A DNA stretch of 64,000 bases. It comes from Rariglobus sp041662485 (GTDB taxonomy: Bacteria > Verrucomicrobiota > Verrucomicrobiia > Opitutales > Opitutaceae). The notes under the pieces are model-generated. The model was not told where the DNA came from. It worked only from the letters and a program-made list of their open reading frames with translations, and did no database searches. Shown piece by piece: positions 11,101 through 17,105 of this stretch; the stretch's first letter is position 1; the number at the start of each line of letters is the position of its first letter. The position numbers and the translations under genes are program-made. The stretch covers positions 124,001-188,000 of the forward strand of contig JBAZSJ010000001.1 in NCBI GenBank assembly GCA_041662485.1, read 5' to 3'.

Positions 11101-13450
11101 CACGTTTACGGCCGTAGGCGAAGTGGATGTTATCCTTACTCGAAACGGGCAGGAGATCATAAAGAAGCAGCAAACCCTTACCGCCGATGCTGAGTTTGGC
11201 GAAACCATCATACATTTTGATGCTCGTATTGATCAGCCGGAAATGGATGTGCCGGAGGCTGCTCCCGACCTTGCGCCGGATGATTTCGATTTTGATCCAT
11301 CCTATAGTGGGGGAGGGGATAATGCATTCGGGCTGCTTTCAATCTATCGGCCGGGCACGATGGACTACCCAGGTGTTCGTGTGTCGGAAGAAGATGAGGC
11401 TAATCCGTTAAAGCTGCTTCTCTCTATCAATAATGATAATGATGAGCAGGGTCCTGCGGGGCAGGCGGACAACCGCGATACCGTTGTGGACGCTGCCGAC
11501 AACGATATGTCGAAAGTGGTGGTGCGGTTACCCAAGGGGATTCTCCCGGGAAGTGGCGGCACCTATAGCATTGCGGTCAACAATGCTGCGGCGATACGCA
11601 TTTTCAACAGCGATGGCACACAGGTCATTACTGCGGCCGCTTTGAGTGTGAATCTGGCCGCGCCTAGCGGTCCTTTGGCCTCTTTGGCGACCGACGGTTC
11701 CCTTACGCTCTGGGTTGAGGGTATGGCCGAATTCGGCGATGTAAGCCTGACGGCGACCTACACTCCTGCGGCAGGCGGTTCAGTCACCACGGATGCGGTG
11801 CACTTGCAGACGGTGGGAACGACTACCGCGCAGTATTATTCTGTTTTCGAAACCAGCGAATTGGTTGCCGATAGTTATGATACCCAGAGGGTCCGCTTTT
11901 CTCCCGCTTTGGCGGATGTGATTATCCGCACGCCCGTATATTCACCGGTGGGTGTCGTGAGTGTTGTGCGTCGCAATTTGTCGACCACTTCCAGCATTGG
12001 TTTATATGAGCATGCCCTTACGGGAGGGCGTTTGGCCTCCAACTATGCCAAGGGATTTATTGATGGTGCCTGGGATGGTGCCAAAGCAGATTTTGGCGCG
12101 GTCGTTGGTATTCCCGGTCAAGTTCGGGACCAGATAGCCAGTTTTTATGCGAGTCCGATAAAAGCCGCCAAGGCCATTTACGAGCCCATTGGCATATTGC
12201 TTGATATGACTTCGGAGCAACGAAGCGACATGGTCATTAATATGCTGGGCAATTTCTTGGATGAGGCGGAACAAAATGTAGCCTGGCAATCGGAGCTCGG
12301 GGATGCCGCGCTCCAATTTTATGTGGCCGGCTATACAACAGGACTCGCATCGGAGAAGTTGGTAAGCATGTCTATAGGAGCGGGAGCAGCTGCTAAGTTT
12401 GCTCAAGGGTTTAAATATGTGCTGAATCTGTCGAAGACTGGGCAGATGGTGCTTAGTGGGGTTTCAGCCGCCCAAAGGTTTCCGGCAGATTTTGTAGTTA
12501 AATCCTTTAGGGGTGCATCGCGGTATGTCGGGGATATAGATCTGGTGCGCAGATTACAGTTTGATTTAGGTTTGCGGCTCGGGGCAATTCAGTTCGGGAA
12601 CAAATCCGTTTGCGAACTAGTGGAGGGCACTTTAAAAAAATTGAGCCAGCCGCGTATTACTCACGAGTCAATTACCCGTGAAGCATTTGATTATATTCGT
12701 AGAGAAGGGCTTCGGGATGAGTTAATTGCTGCCTATCTGCCGATATTTTATCGACGTGCAGCCAATATATATCACTTGTTGGATGGAGTAAATGTTAGTG
12801 ATGATGCTATAGAGGCAGCTTACCGGTTTCAATTCAGAACGTTAGCAACGCCTGGGGCCTCAGCCGCAGAGCGTGCAGCTAAGTCAGGAAATCTTTATAA
12901 CTCGTTGATTGAGCAATTTGATCTTAGCACCCCATCGGGAAAACAAGAGTTTGCTCAATTTCTTGAGGATTCAGCTCCCGCATTGCGAAGGCTAGAAAGT
13001 CTAAACCACCATGGTTATACCAGAGTTTCTGGGTCGGGAGATTGGGATTCAAATCCTCCTGGGCCTTGGCCACCGAACGAAGGCTTTGCCGGCGGTAGAT
13101 TTATCGCAAGCAAGAGGCTTGATCATCCGCAAATATTGACCCGGTATGGCGGTGATCAAGGACACAATTTCGCCGTGGACAATCCACCATTTTCTACTAG
13201 AGCTATAACAGGAAACCCGGCAGATTACCAAGGAGGCACCGTAAGGCGGTTTCGCGTTAAGAGCAACCAATCGATTTCAGGCGATTATGGGCGAGCTGGG
13301 CCCGCTTTTAATCAATCTGGCGGTGCGCTTCAGTTTATTCCGAAAGATGCTCAGGGTAATACAATATCTCTGAAGATGTTGAAAGACCCACCCCCGAGCG
13401 GTCTTGGTATCTTAGAGGAAATCGATGAGTTTGGTAATGCGATTCCTTGA
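5105..13450 (+). CDS. Giant secreted RCC1-repeat polymorphic toxin with TNT-like C-terminal domain
   Basis: A 2,781-residue protein. The start was set at the ATG at 5105, which gives a signal peptide ending FLWAA; an in-frame TTG at 5078 overlapping the previous stop and an ATG at 5132 are alternatives. Order of parts (approximate residues): three DDYAxxNxGQxKN motifs (about 55-180); a fibronectin III-like domain (183-268); RCC1 propeller block 1 (275-622); a chitobiase C-terminal-like domain (627-707); RCC1 block 2 (708-1062); a second chitobiase-type domain (1064-1145); RCC1 block 3 (1147-1495); DxDxDGLxD calcium-binding repeats of thrombospondin type 3 style (1497-1763); an unrecognised region with one CGQCH (1792); a helical pre-toxin part; and a C-terminal domain (about 2652-2781). 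The last carries WPPNEGFAG (from W2655), TRYG (R2680, Y2681), PFSTRA and GPAFNQSGGALQF (from G2732), matching the tuberculosis necrotizing toxin (TNT) NAD+ glycohydrolase pattern. Toxicity is inferred from family and context: two small paralogous genes follow directly. No PAAR, VgrG or TpsB partner was seen in the window. Confidence 0.85.
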   Translation: MSFLPRRLKMIRGAVRIPVLVALLAGVLVPAFLWAAAPAWWTEQGVINTGPGVAADDYAAANQGQVKNIAKKAYLAMQAKGLVEANSPLTTMVDAWDAGVANPGPTTDDYAAINLGQLKNVAAPFYSRLREFNYTGHPFPPDQSPTTAKPYPWSFSTSTADDYALANIGQVKNLFSFELDNLDLIAPSVPAGLGSSNITTTSFLLSWNASTDNVGVVGYDIYLDGVLIGSTITPDFSVANLADATNYNLTVQAKDVAGNTASSALSVTTASYPIVDKIAAGQDYTLALKRDGTVWSWGYNTNGQLGQGSLGEFWYPAKVTGLAGITAIAAGPLHGLALKSDGTVWAWGYNNNGQLGDGTTTQRLGPVQVTGLSGVIAISAGQYHSLALKSDGTVWSWGSNSNGQLGDGTTATQRLSPVQITGLSGVVSMTTGYYHGLALKSDGTVWAWGYNGSGQLGTGNTTSSNTPVRSGTITSVVAIAAGQWHNLVLQSNGSVWAWGGNNAGQLGDNTTTPRYAPQAVTISGQYTAIAAGYDHSAALRADGTLFTWGGNSYGQLGNGTTTSPYKLPVAVPGISGITAVALGEHTVAVNDQGQLLSWGYNAYGELGQGSNVNQSTPLLVQTLTFAKQLALPVLSPDGGRYLASPNVTVTSADPGVTLRYTFDGSEPTESSGIITSGATLVPVQGLLKIKAFKSGRVASDTKTAAYLVGDQISDGPDYTLALKRDGTVWSWGKNSYGKLGQGNSGEFWYPAKIQSLTGIKAIAAGESHSLAVKSDGTVWGWGYNGNGQLGTGTATTQEMSPVQASGLSGVIAVAAGSSHSLALKSDGTVWSWGLNSSGALGDGSTANQQVSPVQVVGLNGVIAITAGSSFSLALKSDGTVWGWGYNGSGQLGTNYSPSSTNVPIRVGTVANMIAITAGNYHVLALKTDGSVSAWGSNGSGQLGNNSTSSRGVAGAVTLTGQYIAIAAGYDNSAALRIDGTLFTWGANYYGQTGNGTTASPVKLPAAVSGLFVITGIAAGQHTVVVDNQGQLLSWGYNSYGQLGQGSNVNQTTPALVQALTFANQLSLPTLSPDGGRYLSAPTVTVASSDPGVTLRYTFDGSEPTASSASIVSGATLVPAQGLLKVKAFKSGSVASETKTAAYLTGDQVSTGQDHTLALRRDGTVWAWGDNDYGQLGQGTSSGSLYPAKVVGLAGMKAIAAGALHSLAVKSDGTVWGWGYNGNGQLGTGTATTQELSPVQVVALSGVVAVAAGDDHSLALKSDGTVWAWGYNGSGELGDGSSAGQQLSPVQVAGLGGVVAITAGPSYSLALKADGTVWGWGYNGSGQLGTNYSPSSTNVPIRAGTIINVIAISAGSWHVLALKNDGSVLAWGANYSGQLGDNTNSSRGFAGPVTLTGQYTAIAAGYDHSAALRTDGTLFTWGGNDYGQLGNGTTGTSVKLPATVPGTSGITALAAGRHTVAVSPYSGIIVFQAWGSNGSGQLGDKSTTDRPSPVYVAFDSDSDGLSDFEELALGTDPLNSDTDGDGMLDGTEVHYGLNPLDPADGGNNADPDLDGLPNQWEIANGLDPNNAADAGLDPDTDDLTNLQEYTLGTDLLVADTDADGWTDGFEYANGYDPLDSSDGPSGDPDHDGLTNAEEAALGTNPNNADTDGDGLSDGLEVSLGTNPLRSDTDGDGLTDAQELNTYHTNPLFADSDSDGIPDKWEIDNGLDPLVNDANGDSDSDDLSNLDEYYNGTNPNDGDSDGDGVGDFEEVDQGSNPTDPGDDGVPPAAENKVAVTFRLVNSGKEHVNRCGQCHVSKLTLDSGQIIETAQQVTGSARSKERVLELILGTKYAVTFGDRTFQEGSSTANFSNPPNPRYEAAITAPDGAPVYVDDPEEMLGTDKSMDGAAGKKATVYVVDMKTQSVDRMLGGHVDLAIFGDIKDEIGIKFVHRTTGEVYGVYDIGDTEGATYIYENKAAVLSDEQMDEYDSGTLEAAAFGQDVVFVRDDENADKIKFYTTFTAVGEVDVILTRNGQEIIKKQQTLTADAEFGETIIHFDARIDQPEMDVPEAAPDLAPDDFDFDPSYSGGGDNAFGLLSIYRPGTMDYPGVRVSEEDEANPLKLLLSINNDNDEQGPAGQADNRDTVVDAADNDMSKVVVRLPKGILPGSGGTYSIAVNNAAAIRIFNSDGTQVITAAALSVNLAAPSGPLASLATDGSLTLWVEGMAEFGDVSLTATYTPAAGGSVTTDAVHLQTVGTTTAQYYSVFETSELVADSYDTQRVRFSPALADVIIRTPVYSPVGVVSVVRRNLSTTSSIGLYEHALTGGRLASNYAKGFIDGAWDGAKADFGAVVGIPGQVRDQIASFYASPIKAAKAIYEPIGILLDMTSEQRSDMVINMLGNFLDEAEQNVAWQSELGDAALQFYVAGYTTGLASEKLVSMSIGAGAAAKFAQGFKYVLNLSKTGQMVLSGVSAAQRFPADFVVKSFRGASRYVGDIDLVRRLQFDLGLRLGAIQFGNKSVCELVEGTLKKLSQPRITHESITREAFDYIRREGLRDELIAAYLPIFYRRAANIYHLLDGVNVSDDAIEAAYRFQFRTLATPGASAAERAAKSGNLYNSLIEQFDLSTPSGKQEFAQFLEDSAPALRRLESLNHHGYTRVSGSGDWDSNPPGPWPPNEGFAGGRFIASKRLDHPQILTRYGGDQGHNFAVDNPPFSTRAITGNPADYQGGTVRRFRVKSNQSISGDYGRAGPAFNQSGGALQFIPKDAQGNTISLKMLKDPPPSGLGILEEIDEFGNAIP
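5930..9590 (+). repeat. Three in-gene repeat modules of about 1.3 kb (RCC1 blocks)
   Basis: Inside the giant gene the RCC1 block plus linker domain recurs at about 5930-7230, 7230-8545 and 8545-9590. Each block holds units of the form LALKSDGTVWxWGxNxxGQLG. Modules two and three share long near-identical stretches at the DNA level (for example around 7740-7850 and 9045-9140), which points to recent duplication or gene conversion. Confidence 0.85.
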
Positions 13451-13480
13451 CTGTCGATATAAGTATTTTATATTCTAAAT

Positions 13481-13918
13481 ATGAAATCCGTCAACTGGAG
13501 CAAGGAGGAGCAAGCCTATGCGCATCTGTCGGGAAGTCCGATCGGATGGATTGTGAATAAATTGGCTCCTGCCCGTGTTCGTGGAACGCCCCTTATGGCA
13601 TATCTTTTGGAATATCGATATGAAGACTTGTTTAATATAGATATTGATGAATTACATTTAATTGCCAAGAAGTGTAATTTTATTCCTCCTGGTGAGGATA
13701 TGTTTACATTCAGCCACGGTGCATTTTCCGGTGACGGATGCAGCCTGTATTATGATCCACTACGCTATGGCTGGGTGCTTTCATCTTCTTCTGCTGGCAT
13801 CGAGAGTGTTATTGCTATTTCCGACGATCTCAATGAGATCGAAAGGAAATATTTGACTGATCAAATGAATTACTTGAGAAACATGTTAAATAATAATAAA
13901 GCCAAGAGCCAGAATTAA
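13481..13918 (+). CDS. Candidate immunity protein 1 (paralogue of the gene at 14154)
   Basis: A 145-residue soluble protein with no signal peptide, starting 30 bp after the stop of the giant toxin-like gene. It shares an ordered set of motifs with the second small gene: EEQAYxHxSGSP near the N-terminus, YxYxDLFxI, a cysteine/phenylalanine pair (CNF here), a GxFSG glycine turn, WVxS, and a C-terminal LxEIERxYxxD helix followed by LRxxL. Directly following a polymorphic toxin, without its own signal, is the standard position for a cytoplasmic immunity protein. The family was not recognised by name. The local DNA is clearly richer in A+T than the housekeeping genes, as is the 3' end of the toxin gene, consistent with exchange of a toxin-immunity cassette. 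Confidence 0.7.
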   Translation: MKSVNWSKEEQAYAHLSGSPIGWIVNKLAPARVRGTPLMAYLLEYRYEDLFNIDIDELHLIAKKCNFIPPGEDMFTFSHGAFSGDGCSLYYDPLRYGWVLSSSSAGIESVIAISDDLNEIERKYLTDQMNYLRNMLNNNKAKSQN

Positions 13919-13983
13919 GTCAGAATTAGCGACGAGCCAACGGTGTCCGGTGCAAGGATTTGATATAGGCCAACGAGCCGAGG

Positions 13984-14080
13984 GCGATCCTACGGGGTCG
14001 GGCCATAAATAGGCAATTAAAACAATGATCACATCAAACCAGCTTCAATTGCCCGTTTACGGCCTGACCCCGTAGGCGAC
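13984..14080. repeat. REPIN-like element (two inverted REP arms around an AT-rich centre)
   Basis: The left arm (13984-14004) carries CCTACGGGGTCGGGCC, and the right arm (14061-14080) carries GGCCTGACCCCGTAGG. The 56-bp centre contains a second inner pairing (GGCAATT at 14012 with AATTGCC at 14047). The arm core GGGGTCRGGCC recurs at 14584-14603 and in the inverted repeat that flanks the RAYT gene, so that transposase is the probable driver. The element separates the two candidate immunity genes. Confidence 0.75.
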
Positions 14081-14153
14081 CCGGTGCGACAGTAACTCTT
14101 GAAACCCTGGCCACCGGGCCGGATGCTGTGTTGGAGGAAATTTTTAACTTAGA

Positions 14154-14579
14154 ATGATCAATCGTCTTACAATGGAAGAGCAGGCATATGTGCATTTTTC
14201 GGGGTCACCTCTGCGGAAAATTCTAGATTACCTTGATTATGTAGGGCCGGAATCCAGCTTGAATCCGCTCCCCTTCCGTGCGTATGGATATGATGATCTT
14301 TTTGATATCAAAGAGGACGATCTGATAAGTATTGGCCGGGTGTGTTGTTTTCGAGGTCCAAATGAGCCAGTTGATTCAATGAGCTATGGATCCTTTAGTG
14401 GGCTAGGCCCTGCGATATATAAAATCGCCGATGGAGTTTGGGTTTATTCGTTGTCCGAACGTGGGGTTGAATTTAGGATTATTGCGAAATCTTTATATCT
14501 CGAAGAGATTGAGCGTATTTATGTGCAAGATCGTGTGCGCTCATTGAGGGGGTTGCTTTTGGCGTATAAAAACGGATAA
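14154..14579 (+). CDS. Candidate immunity protein 2 (paralogue of the gene at 13481)
   Basis: A 141-residue soluble protein with the same motif order as the first candidate immunity gene: EEQAYVHFSGSP, YGYDDLFDI, CCF, YGSFSG, WVYS and LEEIERIYVQD. The two have clearly diverged between motifs, so this is an old duplication or a second acquired allele, not a fresh copy. A GGAGG lies upstream but further than usual from the ATG. Orphan immunity genes downstream of a polymorphic toxin commonly protect against other variants of the toxin tip; that role is inferred here. It is flanked on both sides by REP-type repeats. Confidence 0.65.
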   Translation: MINRLTMEEQAYVHFSGSPLRKILDYLDYVGPESSLNPLPFRAYGYDDLFDIKEDDLISIGRVCCFRGPNEPVDSMSYGSFSGLGPAIYKIADGVWVYSLSERGVEFRIIAKSLYLEEIERIYVQDRVRSLRGLLLAYKNG

Positions 14580-14583
14580 ACGG

Positions 14584-14705
14584 CGATCCTACGGGGTCGG
14601 GCCGGGAATGGCGCTAATTCTAATTCGGTCCGAGCCAAAGGGGTCGTCCGAGCCAAAGGTCCGAGCCAACGGTGTCCGTATTTTTTCATAAGTAGCCGGA
14701 TAAGC
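14584..14705. repeat. Mosaic of short repeats: REP arm plus CCGAGCCAA units
   Basis: This begins with a REP arm identical over 20 bases to the one at 13985 (CGATCCTACGGGGTCGGGCC). It continues with three close copies of TCCGAGCCAAMGG between 14628 and 14672, the last followed by TGTCCG. The same GAGCCAACGGTGTCCG string occurs at 13934-13949. The pattern looks like nested or decayed insertions next to the RAYT element. No gene was found in it. Confidence 0.6.
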
Positions 14706-15728
14706 AAAGGGGTCAGGCCGAGTATTGTTGTATTTTAGGATTGCAGAAGGCTGAGTGAAGAAATGAGGTGCGGGGCATGGCGCGGAAGTTGAGAATGGAA
14801 TATGCGGGAGCGATCTACCACGTGATCAACCGTGGAAATTATAGGAGGAATGTGTTTGAAAGCGTGGGAGCGGCGCAGTCGTTTGAGGAAGCGTTGGAGG
14901 AGGCGGTGGGCAGGCAGGGGTGGCGATTGCAGGCGTATGTGTTGATGAGAAATCACTTTCACCTGGTGCTGGAGACGCCCGAGTCGAACCTGACGACGGG
15001 GATGCATTGGCTGATGAGCACGGTGGCGACGAGGTTCAACCGCTTCCGGGAGGAGCGGGGGCATCTGTTTCAGGGCCGGTATCAGGCGCTGCCGATCGAG
15101 GACAATCAGGCGATGGCGCGGGTGATCGACTATGTGCACTTGAATCCCGTGCGGGCGGGAGTGATTCCCGTCGAACAGCTGGCTGCATTTCGCTGGAGCA
15201 GTCTGAGGCGGTTTATGAGAGGGCCGCGTTTCGGCGGGCTGGATCCGCTGGGGGTGTTGGAAGGCCGGGGCTGGGGCGACACTCCGGAGGGCTGGGCGGG
15301 TTATGTGGCGTATCTCACCGGGCTGGCGGCCGATCAAGAGGAGCAAAAGAAGCTGGGGCACGAGGGATTTTCATCGGGATGGGCAATCGGCTCGGAGGCT
15401 TGGCGACGCACGCTGGCCAAACAGCATGCGCAACTGGCGTTGACTCCAGGACTCGGCGCGGCGGAGGCGGGTGCGTTGCGCGAAGAGCGGTGGAGGCAGG
15501 TTTTGGATCAGAAGCTCAAAGAGAGCGGGCACACCCAAGCGGAGGCGTTGGCGGCGCCCAAAACGAAGTCTTGGAAGCTGGAGCTGGCGAGGGCGGTGCG
15601 AGCGGAAAGCGGAGCGTCGATCACTTGGTTGGTGCGCGAACTGGGGCTTGGGACCGAAGGCACGGCGAGATCTCTGATGAGCAAGCTCAAGCAGTCCAAA
15701 ATACAACAATACTCGGCCTGACCCCTTT
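14706..15728 (+). mobile_element. RAYT transposon-like unit bounded by a perfect 31-bp inverted repeat
   Basis: The left end (14706-14736) and right end (15698-15728) are exact reverse complements over 31 bases. They contain GGTCAGGCCGAGTATTG and CAATACTCGGCCTGACC. The only gene inside is the RAYT transposase, whose last eight codons and stop are encoded in the right repeat. No target-site duplication was identified beyond the repeat (C versus T next to the ends). Confidence 0.8.
14777..15721 (+). CDS. REP-associated tyrosine transposase (RAYT, Y1/TnpA-REP family)
   Basis: A 314-residue single-strand DNA transposase of the HUH/Y1 class that processes REP hairpins. The start was set at the ATG at 14777 (MARKLRMEYAGAIYHV, the canonical RAYT N-terminus) with GAGG just upstream; an in-frame GTG at 14768 is possible. 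Motifs: HVINRGNYRR, the HxH motif in RNHFHLVLETP, and the helix with DYVHLNPVRAGV. A long C-terminal extension of about 150 residues follows the catalytic domain. RAYTs are usually single-copy and domesticated. The related REP arms at 13984-14080 and 14584-14603 share its GGGGTCAGGCC core. Confidence 0.9.
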   Translation: MARKLRMEYAGAIYHVINRGNYRRNVFESVGAAQSFEEALEEAVGRQGWRLQAYVLMRNHFHLVLETPESNLTTGMHWLMSTVATRFNRFREERGHLFQGRYQALPIEDNQAMARVIDYVHLNPVRAGVIPVEQLAAFRWSSLRRFMRGPRFGGLDPLGVLEGRGWGDTPEGWAGYVAYLTGLAADQEEQKKLGHEGFSSGWAIGSEAWRRTLAKQHAQLALTPGLGAAEAGALREERWRQVLDQKLKESGHTQAEALAAPKTKSWKLELARAVRAESGASITWLVRELGLGTEGTARSLMSKLKQSKIQQYSA

Positions 15729-15786
15729 TATTAAAAATCTCTTTTGAATTTAATCTGACTCTCTGAAATGACTTGAACCTACACCC

Positions 15787-16275
15787 ATGAAAAAAACCTC
15801 CCTGTTTGTTGTCCTTTGTCTGGCCGGCCTGAGCATTGCCAATCTGCGCGCCGAGCAGGCGGGGCAACCGCTCGCTCCGGTTGCGCCTCCCGCCGCCATG
15901 AAGTCTGCGGGCATGTTTATGCCCTCCGAAGGGCCGCAAGCGGGGCTGACTCCGGAGCAAAGGGAAATGCTCAAGCAGGCCGGCCTGGAACTGCAGAAGG
16001 ACCCCGAGTTGATCGAACTCACCGCGCAGATCAAAGCTCTCGTTGAAAAACGGTCGAAGCTGGCAGAGGAAAAACTCCAGAAGATCAGTCCCGAGGCCGC
16101 CGCGCTCATACAAACGATGAAGGCGACCCAAGAAAAGATGAAGGCGGACCGCAAGGCGCAGATGGAAGCCATGCAAGCCAAGATGAAGGCCGATCATGAT
16201 GCGGCCCAAGCCGCCGACAAGCCCGCAGCTGTCACGGCGACGCCGGCACCTGCGCCCGCCACGCCGTCTCAGTAA
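15787..16275 (+). CDS. Exported small coiled-coil protein, function unknown
   Basis: A 162-residue protein. The N-terminus is a clear signal peptide (MKKTSLFVVLCLAGL, then NLRAEQ, cleavage near residue 22). The middle (about 60-135) is charged and helical, rich in K, E, Q and A, with KMKADRKAQMEAMQAKMKAD near its end, and should form a coiled coil. The tail is Ala/Pro/Thr-rich. No enzymatic motif was seen. It is probably periplasmic, perhaps a chaperone-like or envelope-stress protein, but that is a guess from fold type. It is transcribed towards the GYF-domain gene on the other strand, with a half copy of repeat B between them. Confidence 0.7.
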   Translation: MKKTSLFVVLCLAGLSIANLRAEQAGQPLAPVAPPAAMKSAGMFMPSEGPQAGLTPEQREMLKQAGLELQKDPELIELTAQIKALVEKRSKLAEEKLQKISPEAAALIQTMKATQEKMKADRKAQMEAMQAKMKADHDAAQAADKPAAVTATPAPAPATPSQ

Positions 16276-16292
16276 TCGCGTCTCATGCGGAA

Positions 16293-16320
16293 GCGGACGG
16301 CCCGGCGGTCCGTCCCCACC
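16293..16320. repeat. Half copy of palindromic repeat family B
   Basis: A single arm (GGACGGCCCGGCGGTCCGTC followed by CCCACC) resembling the right arm of the full copies at 295-378 and 40209-40272. It lies between two convergent genes and could serve as a bidirectional terminator hairpin. Confidence 0.5.
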
Positions 16321-16327
16321 TTCTTTC

Positions 16328-17068
16328 TTACCGGTGACGGGTGCCGGCCAGCATGCCGACCATCGCGAACCCGATCATCAACAGGAGCAGTCCCAGAAAA
16401 ATCCAGACCAAGAGGGAGGTCTTGTATTTGATGTGGGGGGTGGCGGTGATCACTTCGCCGTAGGATTCCGAAAAGACCATGTCGCCTTTTTTCGAGCGCA
16501 GCAGGTAGAGGATGTAGCCGTTGATAAGCGTGCCGAGCGGGAAACCGAGAAGGCCGAGGGCGGAAAAAATCGTGGCCGGGGTGAGCGCATTGGGGTTGAG
16601 GACGCGCAACCAGCGGCCGACTTGAAATTGAAGCGCTCCGATCACGATGAGGAAAAGCCCGAAACCCACCTGGTAGGCCATGCCTTGGTTCTGGCGTTCG
16701 TTGGGCATCAGCCCGCAAATCGAGACCGCGCCCGCCGCGAGCATGAGGAACGAGCCCAGGAAATAGAGCGTCCCCACGGATTTTAGGGAGGCTTCGTGCG
16801 TGAGGTATTGCTTGCGCACGGTCTCGGCGTCGGCCGGGGGAACCATGGCTGCGGTGGTGATCGCCGGAATGATCGGGGCCGGATGGGCGGGGGCCACGTG
16901 ACCGGGGAAGAGCCCGGGGAAGGCGGTCGCGACGGGCTGCCAGTTGCTCCAGCCTTCGCGCCAGCACAGGGCGTCGGCTCCCACGGCACCGTCGGCGATC
17001 ATGGCCCGGAGGGTTGCCTCGGGCATCGGGTCTTTTTTCACTCCCCGGATGGCGACGTAGTAGGTCAT
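16328..17068 (-). CDS. GYF-domain membrane protein
   Basis: A 246-residue protein. Residues 1-50 (TYYVAIRGVKKDPM...LCWREGWSNWQPV) fit the GYF_2/DUF4339 fold, a small cytosolic module that often reads peptide ligands, placed in front of membrane segments. At least four hydrophobic stretches follow (about 100-120, 130-150, 160-185 and 220-240). The gene is last in the minus-strand run with the VWA-like, ExbD and ExbB genes, 37 bp after the stop of the second VWA-like gene, so it may be part of that transcript. No enzymatic function can be proposed. Confidence 0.7.
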   Translation of the reverse strand: MTYYVAIRGVKKDPMPEATLRAMIADGAVGADALCWREGWSNWQPVATAFPGLFPGHVAPAHPAPIIPAITTAAMVPPADAETVRKQYLTHEASLKSVGTLYFLGSFLMLAAGAVSICGLMPNERQNQGMAYQVGFGLFLIVIGALQFQVGRWLRVLNPNALTPATIFSALGLLGFPLGTLINGYILYLLRSKKGDMVFSESYGEVITATPHIKYKTSLLVWIFLGLLLLMIGFAMVGMLAGTRHR

Positions 17069-17105
17069 GGCGGAGAGTTTTTCGCGAAGGCCGCGCGCGC
17101 GGGCG

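Noticed and set aside
1944..13450. Prophage region because of tail-fibre-like repeats
   Set aside because: No capsid, portal, terminase, tape-measure or integrase gene was found and both proteins have Sec signal peptides, so a phage origin for the segment is not supported.
13921..14153. Possible CRISPR-like or small RNA gene between the two immunity candidates
   Set aside because: The repeats are inverted REP arms, not regularly spaced direct repeats, and no cas gene is present. A transcript cannot be judged from sequence alone.
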